A DNA stretch of 62,685 nt from the NCBI GenBank assembly GCA_036244855.1, contig BQKZ01000481.1, forward strand, positions 86,629-149,313, read 5' to 3'. Each line of letters begins with the position of its first letter. The stretch's first letter is position 1. The notes under the pieces are model-generated. The model did not search any database. It saw nothing but the letters and a program-made list of their open reading frames with translations, and was not told the origin of the DNA. The DNA is from Temnopleurus reevesii (lineage: Eukaryota > Echinodermata > Echinoidea > Temnopleuroida > Temnopleuridae). The translations under genes and the position numbers were made by a program. Below, one piece after another: positions 39,001-50,601 of this stretch.

Positions 39001-41959
39001 TTGAAGGTTTGTAATGGATCTCATCGTCCAGACCGCATCAGATCNTGAACATTCAATCCTCTTCTCATTTTTCTTGTATGTGTGAATCCTTCTAAACACT
39101 ACATAACACAAATATTTTGCAGATGAGGATGGAACAAGTGATGAACATCTCCAAGATCAGGATAGAACATGATAACTGGAGAGGAGGACAGCTCATTTAC
39201 ATAGATACGGTAATTACTATAGCAACATAAAAAATGCCTTTGTAAATAATTAGTTGATATCAATTACTAAAAATTAGATGATTGTGTGACTGAGTTATAT
39301 AATCTGTTTCCTGTTCATTATTCTTTTGAGCCATGATGGAAGTATTTTGATATAGCCATTATTTAATGAACAAAAGAATTAGAGATGCGCTAACACTTGA
39401 TTTACAAGTGAATTCATGAAAGAAACATGATTTTTCTCATCATCATCATCAGTATGATCATAATTGTCATCTTTATCATTCCCCTAAGAATTAGCGTCAC
39501 TTTCAATTCATTACCATCATCAAGCATTTTCTTATTGTTACTATGTAATGAGATACAATCCATCCTTTTGAAATAAATGACAATGCATGCATATACATGT
39601 ATTTGCCAATAATTTGTTAACTCTTTTATACTGTAGGAGGAAATGAATCAATAATTAAAAGTATTTTCTTTCATATTATGTGTCCTACATCGTAGATCCG
39701 TCTGGTTGATAATGACACAGAAGAGGAGCTTACTTATAGCCTGGACTGTAGGCTAGGAGAGGATGAAAAGAGTGGTGCATCATCACTTGCCAAGGAGGTG
39801 CCTACATTGAGAGATGGTCAACAACCATTACCAGGTATGTATGTAAAACAGGTCACCATTCTAACTGTTTCCATGATATTATGAATACAAGAGTGGTGCA
39901 TTATCACTAGGTAAGGAGGTGCCCACATTGAGAGATGGCCAATGGCTATTACCAGGTATGTATGTAAAACAGGTCACCATTCTCAATGAAAAAATAATAG
40001 ATTAAATTCAAAGAGTGGTGCATCATCACTCGCCAAGGAGGTGCCTACATTGAGAGATGGGCAACAGCCTTTACCAGGTATGTATGTAAAACGGGTCACT
40101 ATTCTAAATGTTTCCATGATTTTATAAATACAAGAGTGGTGCATTATCACTAGCCAAGGAGGTACCCACATTGGGAGATAGTCAACAGCCATTCTAAATA
40201 TTTCTTTTCTTTTTTTGCAATTAATAAGTAGGTACATGATTAAATGATTGAAGGAAGGAAAAAGGAATGAATACATGGATAAAGATATGAATGTATGATT
40301 AAATAGATAAATAAAGATAGAATGATAAATGAATGCCCCCCCCCAAAAAAAGATAGATGAGCTAATAAGTGAATAAGAGGTACATATACAATAGATAAAC
40401 AGATAGGTGAAGTGATGAATAAATGAGTCAAGTTATTCAAAAGATAAGTTATGGGTTTGCTTGAGAGTAAGTTTCTATCAATAATAATATTCTATGGTGT
40501 CTCTGTTTTTTATGATTAGTTGTTGAATACGAGGTGAAAACCAAGACCAAAGACGAGACTGGTTCATGGAGCAACGCCAATGTGTACGTGAAGCTGGTTG
40601 GTAAAGCTGGAGACACCGGTATAAGACATCTATGGAAACCTGATATAGAGACTGCATTCCAACAAGGACAGGTATGACGATGGTGGTGGTGGTGGTGGTG
40701 GTGGTGGTGGTGNAAATAAATGACAATGCATGCATATACATGTATTTGCCAATAATTTGTTAACTCTTTTATACTGTAGGAGGAAATGAATCAATAATTA
40801 AAAGTATTTTCTTTCATATTATGTGTCCTACATCGTAGATCCGTCTGGTTGATAATGACACAGAAGAGGAGCTTACTTATAGCCTGGACTGTAGGCTAGG
40901 AGAGGATGAAAAGAGTGGTGCATCGTCACTCGCCAAGGAGGTACCAACATTGAGAGATGGTCAGCAGCCTTTACCAGGTATGCATGTAAAATGAAAATAA
41001 AGAATAATAAATGTTTTTGATAAAGTTCACTCCAAATTTTATTAAATCGTAGCTGAAATTCTTTGTCCCATTTAGATCATGGGCCAGGCAGTCACTGAGC
41101 AGGCCTAGTTTGACCTTGCTATATCCCTTTCTTGTTAAAAGCCAAACAGCGTAGCAACAATTTCCATCTTTAATGTCTTTTGGTATGATATGGCCAGGAA
41201 TTAAACCCAGCTCCACTGATTGAGCCAACAAACGGTTATGGTTATATTTACAAATGTAATTGATAGCTATCATTGAACAAATGAACCAATGAATTGATTA
41301 ATGAAGGAAAGAAGGAATGAATAAATGGATGAATAGATGAATGTATGGTAGAATGGATAAGTAAATGAATAATATATGTAAATGACTTGAAATCAAGATC
41401 AATAAGTGAAATTACATGACGATGAATATATGAAAGGAGTGATGAATGAATAAGTAAAATTATTTAAAAAAAATATAAGTTATGTGATTGCTTCAAAATA
41501 AGTTTCTATGATTAATACTATTCTATGGTGATTTGATTTTTCTAATTTTTAGTTGTTGAATACGAGGTGAAAACCAAGACCAAAGACGAGACTGGTTCAT
41601 GGAGCAACGCTAATGTTTACGTCAAACTGGTTGGTAAAGCTGGAGACACGGGTATCAGACATCTTTGGAAACCTGATATAGAGACTGCCTTCCAACAAGG
41701 ACAGGTATGATGATGGTGGTGGTGGTGGTGGCGATGATAATGATTATGATGATGTTGTTGGTGATGATGATGATGGTGATGGTGGTGATGATGATGATGG
41801 TTATGATGATGATAGCGATGATGATGATGATAAGGAGGAAGATAATGATGATGCTGGGGATGATGGTAGTGGTGGTGGTGATGTTGGTGTTGTTGGTGGT
41901 GGTGGTGGTGGTGGTGGTGGTGATGTTGGTGTTGCAGGTGGTGGTGGTGGTGGTGGTGG

Positions 41960-41990
<31 letters not shown>

Positions 41991-44900
41991 CATGATCATG
42001 ATGATCATGATGATCATGGTTATGATGATCATGCTGATGATCATGCTGATGATTATGCTGATGATGATGATGATGATGATGATGATTCATGGAGTAATGA
42101 CAATGTTTATGTCAAACTGGTTGGTAAAGCTGGAGACACCGATTGTGATGATGTTGACGTTGGTGATGGTGATAAAAATGCTGGTTGTAACATTGATGAT
42201 AGTGGAGGTATCAATGATGATGAATATGATGATGATGTTGGCAGTGTGAATTGAGTAATGGTTATCATCTTATTGCTGATGATGGATATTTTATTAGTGA
42301 TGATGGTGATGATGAAGACAATTGTATTGTTGAAGAAAATAATGAAAACAATTGGGATAAATTATGATGAAGATAATTGATGATATTCAGGAGGAGCAGA
42401 CTAATCACGATTATAAAATTGGTGTTGCTGGTGGTATGCTAGATATATTGAACACTCTAAATCATTCCCTACAGGAGGATACCTTCACACTTGAGGCTGT
42501 AGACGTCGGTGACCTCCAGAGAATCCTCGTCACCTTGGAATCAGATGAACCTGACGATGCCTGGCTACCGGAATCCATTTCCATCTCAGCAACCAACTCG
42601 TCTAAGAAGTATGAGCTGCCATGCAGCAAGTGGATCGGGATGACGCCAAACGCCAGTCAGGATGTGGAGCTTCTGGTCGATGGTGAGTAATTGCAATACA
42701 GTTTTGCTTTAATTCTCTTATATGTTCACCTGCCTCTAGTGTCTTTCTGGACACTAATACTGCATGCCTCTAAATAAAAGTCTCTCTTGTAAATTCTCTC
42801 TATAGAGGCTACATGTAAATATGCGCCGGTTAATAATGGTCTTTCTATCTCTTTCTATACACAGGCATTAATTGATACATTGAATTGTAACTTACATGTA
42901 TACTTGGCCTCTTGGTTTCCATGTCCCTTATAAGCCCTCTATAGAGTGTCTCTAGTCATGGAAACCAGTATCGAGACTACTGATTGAGCTACCCTACTGA
43001 AATAAAGCTAATGAATAGATAGATTAAAAACATATATTTTTCCGTCTCAGATGTATGAACTCATTTACACTACATGTAAGTTTGCTAAATGTGAATATCT
43101 TTCAGTTTAATTGGTCAATATCAGTGGCATACAGTGTTGTTCATGATAGAAACCTAATATTCTTACTCCTTTTTATAGATATGTTTCAAACTAAAATACA
43201 TAAAATAAGGAGAATATAGATTTTTATTTATTTTTAAGTATTTTTTCCTGAATAGCTAACCAACCTGCACCTGGCAATGATGAAGGAGAAGCAGGATCCA
43301 AAGGATCATGGACAATCTGGCTCACTCCTGGATCTGAAAATGGAATGGGCTGCAACTCTCCTCTCTCTATTATGGTTTATGGAAGCCAGGGAACCAGCAG
43401 GGCTCTTCCACTCGAGAATGGGGAGGATGTTGGACCAAGCAAAGATGAAGGAGAAGGAGAGAAATTGATGTACCCACCAGGAGTCACCAAGAAATTCAAT
43501 GTAAGTGAAATCTTTTTTTTTGTTCATGCTAAAGTGATCAAGACATGCACTCAAGGCACTTCAAACCAAGATGCCAGAATGCCCGGGACAACAAAATTGA
43601 GCCATAGCGCAAGTAAATGAAATTGTCACTTGTCCAAACTGGCAAGTAATGAATTGAAGGCCCAAGAGTATAACGGATTGACTGTCAGAGAATTCTTTAT
43701 GAGAATATAGTCGCAAGATTTTTGATTTTTTTTGGACCAGCTTTACTGACAGCTCAGCCAAATTTATGGGTGTGCAGCTGATTTTGTATTCTCAAATGAA
43801 AGATACCACATATACTTCCCTCACAGGATGCATATTTTCCCAAGTTGAAGACGAGGTCAATCAATATTATTATTATTACCTGATGTGATTAATTGAAGTG
43901 TTGGACTTACTTGGGCAAAATATAGTCCTAAATATCCCATGGATGCCGCCATGTTTGTTTACAAATCACAGGTCGGCTGCACACGTACTGGTCTGGCTCA
44001 TGCGCGCTGTGCACAGCGAGTGGATAACGTGAAGATAGTTAGTGCACATACGCATATCAGCTGCCTGGGAACCATGGGGACGTAGAGGGAAATACCGGTG
44101 TTATGGACCGCCAATTTTGTACTCAAACGCTATTGTGAAAAGACGATATCATGCGAAGAGGGGTATATCGTTGTTATTACATTTGACAAAGCGATGAGGC
44201 ATTGTGACGTAATCGATATTGCTCAAATCAATCGAGACCAAAACAAAATACGCGTTTATATCTTGTCTCTAAAATGCCTTAATCAGGTAATAATTATATA
44301 ATATTGACTGGCCTTGAGGGTGATACAACATATTTTGCCTCAAATGGTATCATATTGCCCCGAGTCGTAGACGAGGGCAATATGGTACCATGAGAGGCAA
44401 TATATGTTGTATCGCCCGAAAGTAACAGTCAATAATTTAATTATTATACAAATCAGACATCTAGAGCAAATATGGAGATAACTATTAAAGAAAACTTACC
44501 ACTGTTCCTTGTGACCCCAAAAGAGAAGACTTTGTGCATTATGATCCAAACAGGTAATATCTTTAGTAATGTCAATGACTTCACGGTATTCCGACTTCAG
44601 GAATCTGTTTATCCCGGCACGAATACTGTGCAACGAAGTAGTTTTGTAATAAGTGCCGTCTACACGGCGTACCTCAACGTAAAACTTCGATAAAATTGAT
44701 GCCAATTCAGGCTTACCGAGAAGATGAAAATCGGTATCCAAACCTTTCTCCGCTAGATATTCCTTGAAGATCGTCACCGAAGTTTTCGTAGATTTTTTTG
44801 TGTTGATCGTATCCTTGTTTTGGAGCAAGTTCTCAAATTCTTCGCTGTCTAAACTAGCAAATCTCGTGGATGCACCGGAGGCTGACATGTTTGTTTACGT

Positions 44901-47900
44901 TTTGATCGGGCAAAGGTCAAAAAGTAGCGATTTCTGTGGCGAATTCACGTACGTACCTGGTAGCGCCAGCTTCGTCGTCTGCCCGCGACTGCCCGTGCTA
45001 ATGTATTGTAAATGTACACAGCGCGAGATTGCAGTGATTTTGTATCAGTTGCCTTCAAAGTTCCCGGATGCGAGACCAAAGAAAATACAAAGGTATATTT
45101 TGTCTCGTCTCTGCACGCAAATTCAATGGGCTACAAGAGACGACGGAAAATACAAATAATATACCATTCCCGACTCCCTGCTATCAAAAAGTAGGGCAAT
45201 ACAACTTAGTAAATGACCTGCGCAGATGTCTGATACGGGTAATACATGTAATTCATATCATTCATAAACTTCCATTAGAGTCAGCAATGATGCTACACCT
45301 TAGAGTGAGTGATAGGACTTTTGTACACAATCTCCAGTTACTAATGGAAGAGATAATGAGGAAAATTTCATTCTATTTGTTCTTCATATTTCTTTGTAGA
45401 TTGATATTGGGGAGATAGGTGCCATATACAAGATACGACTCTCATTGGATGACAAGGACACAACTCCACCTCAGATGTACCTGAAGAAGGTATGAAAGGT
45501 CGCAAGTGACAGGGCAACATTTCATAGGGGTGTTTCACCAAGTTACAAAATACTTTTGAAATTTGTTTTAAAACATCTTTCGTGCATAATGAGATTTAAA
45601 AAACATACAAAAACACTAATCAACAAACTAAAAATGTGGAGGTTCAAGTGTAACGAGATTCCTCATGTAGAAATTTAATTTTCATCTTAGGTCCAAGTAG
45701 TGTGTTATTTTATTAATGTTTTGTTGAGAGATGTTCAGAACAGTTTTTAAAAGTACTTTTTTGTTGCGAATATATCAAGATTTCCCTCTAACACGATATA
45801 AACTATTTCCGAAAAGTTAAGTAGGCCACAGACAATAAAGCCCTACGCCATGTATTCAACTGTGCGGACACAACAATCGCAAGCCGGTTCCGATTTGAAT
45901 AGCATTACGAAGGACCATTGGATTTGCGTTCGTAAATAGTTTATATCACGTGCTCTCATGAATGGCATTTTCAATTATATATACCCAGAGAATATGCCTA
46001 AAGAATGTCTCTAATATGATGACGAATTGACGATTCCAGAATTCAACTCATCAATAATATGTAATGACGGTATATCGTACGACATTTTTTTTTTGGGGGG
46101 GGGGGGCTTTTTTTTCACTCTCAATTAATTTCATGAATAAAATTTTTGTTGATGTTAATAAATCAAAGACATTTATGCTTTGCGTAGTCTTTTTGACCTA
46201 ATCTTATAGCCTTTTCCACAAATGTTAAAATACTAGGCTAGCCGAATGTGAAGTTATTCGATCTTGATTATTCTTGCAATATTAGGTTTGTTTCAATTGT
46301 TTTGTACTCTAAGAATGTTTTTACGCATGACTAGTATCAGCTGTTGCATTGAATGATCGAGAATCTCTTGTGTATTATACTGGTATACCTACTCCAGTCT
46401 TTCTTAAAATCTAGCGTAACTTTAAGAACAATTTGGTGAAACTCTGCCCTTTGTGGATATTATAAGACTGCTTAATCTGAAACAAAAATAAAAGTTTGCA
46501 TCAGTTGGATTTTGATGCTGGTAGTATGCACTTGTGAAATTAATTTGGGAGGGAGTGATAGAGAGAGATGATGGAAGGGAAAGAAAGATAGAGAAAGTGG
46601 TTGAAGCTTTTGCATCAATTATGATATGAAAATATCAGCTGATCATGTAAACAGTACCAAAATTTACTTCAATAATCGCATGACCCTCTCTTACTTATGC
46701 TTTGTTCTACGAATCTAAAACGTGCCCTAGAATCACTTTAAGCGGTGGGAAGCAAGCTCAAACCCCGTCTAAACGTACTAGAAATGAATATAAGGGGGCC
46801 TAGGCCTGCCAATTATGAGTCAAATGATATTTTGCACGAAAAAAGGGGAAAAATCTCACCCGTCTGCAAAAACTTGTCTGTCTCGTATGAAGGCAAACAA
46901 GAATAATGAAGACAATAGGCACGCCACTGGCGTTGGCGGCGGTAGAGATAGGGGGTNGTAGATTGATATTGGGGAGATAGGTGCCATATACAAGATACGA
47001 CTCTCATTGGATGACAAGGACACAACTCCACCTCAGATGTACCTGAAGAAGGTATGAAAGGTCGCAAGTGACAGGGCAACATTTCATAGGGGTGTTTCAC
47101 CAAGTTACAAAATACTTTAAGAATGTTTTTACACATGACTGGTATCAGCTCTTGCATTGAATGATCGAGAATCTCTTGTGTTTTATACTGGTATACCTAC
47201 TCCAGTCTTTCTTAAAATCTAGCGTAACTTTAAAAACAATTTGGTGAAACTCCGCCCAGATTGTGGATTACAAGACTGCTTAATCTGAAACAAATAAAAA
47301 TTTGCATCAGTTGGATTTTGATGCTGGTAGTATGCACTTGTGAAATTAATTTGGGATTGAGTGGGAGAAAGATGGAAGATAAGAGAGAGAGAGGAAGAAA
47401 GAGACAGAAAGGGAGAAATTTATGTTTTTTCTGAGCCATTTCATTTTTATCATGATCTTCAATCATCAGCTGGTGATGTAAACAGTGCTTGTACCCAAAT
47501 GGGTAAATAACTTTGGAATTGCCAAATATGCCTGGTATTTTGTTAGAGGTACAGACATGCAATTGTTGTAGAACATCTATAAGAAATGACAATGTGAATA
47601 ACCACATGTATTTAAAGCAAACATATTCTAATAGAATAAATCATAATGGGTACCTGGTAGGATATGAAGATTGTCGTCGCCACTGTAACTTACGCTGACA
47701 TTGTGGAAGCTCCCCAGTTAGCTAATCAAACACACTATGTGTGATTGATATTGTTATATATCCTTTGACCGGATAATAATATTGTTAGCACGCTTTGGGC
47801 TGTATGGGAATAGCGCAGTATATGAAACATGTTCATTATTATTGTTATTATGACTATTTAAGAGGTGGACTAAACACTGAATTGTAATTATGATAATTCA

Positions 47901-50521
47901 CTTCATATGTATTCTATACCTCAAATTTTCATTTTTTTTTTCATTTTTGTTTGTCCATCAGATGAAAATGAAGGACAACGACACCAACCAAGCATTCCAC
48001 TTCTTTGTGGATCAGTGGCTGAAGGCAGCTCCCAATGAAGTGAAAGGAGGGGAAGAGAAGAAAGAAGAGGAAGGAGGGAAGGAGGAAGGGAAAGAAGAAA
48101 AGAAGATGGAGTCTCTGTCTATTGAGTTGCCTGCTGTTAGGCCTGATATCCCACCTGATCAAGGTAGGTTGGTTGTAGTTTACACAATGCACTTTTAGAT
48201 CCCATTTATGTTATTGGTCAAACTTTGTGGTAATCAGCCTTTACAATTAATTATTCCGTTATTCTTGCAATCAATATGTTCAGTGATCATTGCCTGATTA
48301 AAGGCCTTGGCCCTTTTACACAAAACTTTTTGCCAATCTTTCCGCCAGTGTTTTTTCCTGCGTTTAAGTCGATAGCAAAACTACCTTTTTGGGGGCCAGA
48401 GTTTTTTTGTATATTGCCAGAGTTTTTTATTGCCAAAATATTTCTGCAACTTTCAGCATTAGTAGCAGCACACTCATTAGCATTTTATGGGAAAACTGTT
48501 TAATTTCTCATTCATTTTCTCTGCCATACAGCTGTTTTTCTAATATGATAGGATTGGGATAGCAAGTTGTTGTGCTGGTTCAAAAGCTGACCGCAACAAG
48601 GGCTACGATGAAGTGAGGGATAATACCTTAAGAAATAGACAACTTGCTATAAGATCTCAACGATGTGATTCGGTTGAATATTGAATATGAGAACATGAGG
48701 TAACATCACAATGGCATTCAATATGTTATGAATTTCAAGGATTTCTTGAAAGTGTTGAAGCTAACATTTGTGTTACAAATGTATACAAGATTGAGTACTC
48801 AAAAACGATATTCAACTTAATCCTTGTTCATTTTTTATGTGATCAGTTGTACGATACGAGATTGAAGTACAGACTGGGCAGGAAGAGAACGCTGATACAT
48901 CCAGTCAAGCGTATGTGAAACTCATTGGAAATCATGGTGACACTGGGAAGAGGCTTCTCATTTGGGAAGAGGGTGATCAGAAGTCTTTTGAGAAAGGAAC
49001 TGTAAGTCTGACACCATTAGAATGCTGTTTACTGGAATTTTGTGCTTTATAATGAGCAAATACATTAAAAATTATGGCATCCCGTAAGTCTTTCAGGACG
49101 ACAGTACACATTTTTTGTTTTGGTTCAATAACTTTTGATTCATTTATCATTTATAGAAAGTGCTTGACCAGAAAGAGAAAAAAATTGAAATAATATTGGT
49201 AGCTACTTATTTAGCGCACAGGTCCACCATAAGGTGCTCATGGCGCTTTAGAAACAAGGAAAACAAGATAAACAAATAGTAAAAACATGAAGGAAATAGA
49301 AAGTAACAAACATTTTTTTGACAGAGAGAGAGGCCGAGAGAGAAATAAAGTCTTACCATCATTATTGTGTAACCTATTGTCAATCAATGTAGATTTTTTT
49401 TTTAATTACAATAATCACTAAATTTGTCATAAATCCCTGAATTGGCAACATGGCAGATATTGAAAAATCATGATTTTTTAAATGCAAATTGACAACTTCA
49501 AACTTTTAGACATACTTTTCAACAACAAAAATTCAAATTGATTACAATATATCTAATGTAAATTAATGATACAGAGAATTAAGAATGTTAGTGTTGCCAA
49601 TTTAAGGAATAAATAGTGACCGACTTTGTTGGAAAATAATTCCTGTCCTGAATGGGTTAATGGTATCGAAGAAGTATCAATAATAATAATAATGATAATG
49701 CTGGCTACTTGTATAGTGCACAGGCCCACGTGATCTGTCTTCAGAGCACTAAAAGTTTTTCACTCACTATTATCCACCTGTAGCTGGCAGCCACTAAGGC
49801 ACCTTGCATTACAATAAATTTTATCGAGTACAGTACAATTAGGATAAATTTCTTGCAAAAGGAAATTGACGCCATGGGTAGGGAACCTACGACCCTCTGG
49901 TTGAAAAATGAGAGTCAGAACCACTACATTATGGCGCTTTGTAGGTTTTTTTCTTTTTTAGTTCGTAATTTGCAAATACATGTACTATCGGCATGTCAAC
50001 AAAAGCAAACATTTTTAAAAAGATGAAAGCGAACAAAAAGGGGCCGTTCTTCATTAACAAAATAACAGCATCTTAATGGGGGGAGGGAGTTCAAACATAC
50101 TCGAATTGCATACATTGTTAATTCTCTGCAAATAGCTATATATTCGGATGAGTTTTCTTGTATTTAAGTAAACTTAAGGGTGTTCTTCAAAATCAACTGC
50201 AAATAAACTGCAACTTTGCAAATTGTAATGCATATTTTCATTCACGCAAGGTATGCGCATTTAACAGACGCGCATGAAACAGTGAATTTGATTAGCAAGT
50301 TCTGATCAACTGCAACTTGCAACCCCCTTGTTGTAGATATAAGCCATTGCTTTCTCTTCTTTTCTTCCAGGTGAAAACTTTCTGCATTGAAGCTGTCTCC
50401 TTCGGAGAAATAGAGCAGTGCATTCTGGGACATGAGGGCAGCGAACCAGGTAATTCACCTCAGACACTTAAAAGCCGTATATGTTAAGTGCCCAGGAACC
50501 CATTGCAACTAATGCATTAAG

Positions 50522-50601
<80 letters not shown>

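Larger units (their letters stand above)
43850..45180 (-). mobile_element. Crypton-like (tyrosine recombinase) element fragment, minus strand
   Basis: This part of intron 40 differs in composition and contains the start of a recombinase-like gene on the minus strand (44496-44888) and a strong inverted repeat (44303-44434). The ends are not defined; I infer the extent from the composition change. Confidence 0.5.

Noticed and set aside
40839..41704. Additional PLAT exons
   Set aside because: Interpreted as the second haplotype of exons 37-38: N join, near-identical flanks, only silent differences in exon 38.
41617..42249. Poly-His/poly-Ile/poly-Met frames
   Set aside because: Products of a GAT/GGT microsatellite, with part of exon 38 read in antisense.
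46962..47051. Additional copy of exon 41
   Set aside because: Exact repeat after an N; taken as the second haplotype and not as a tandem exon.
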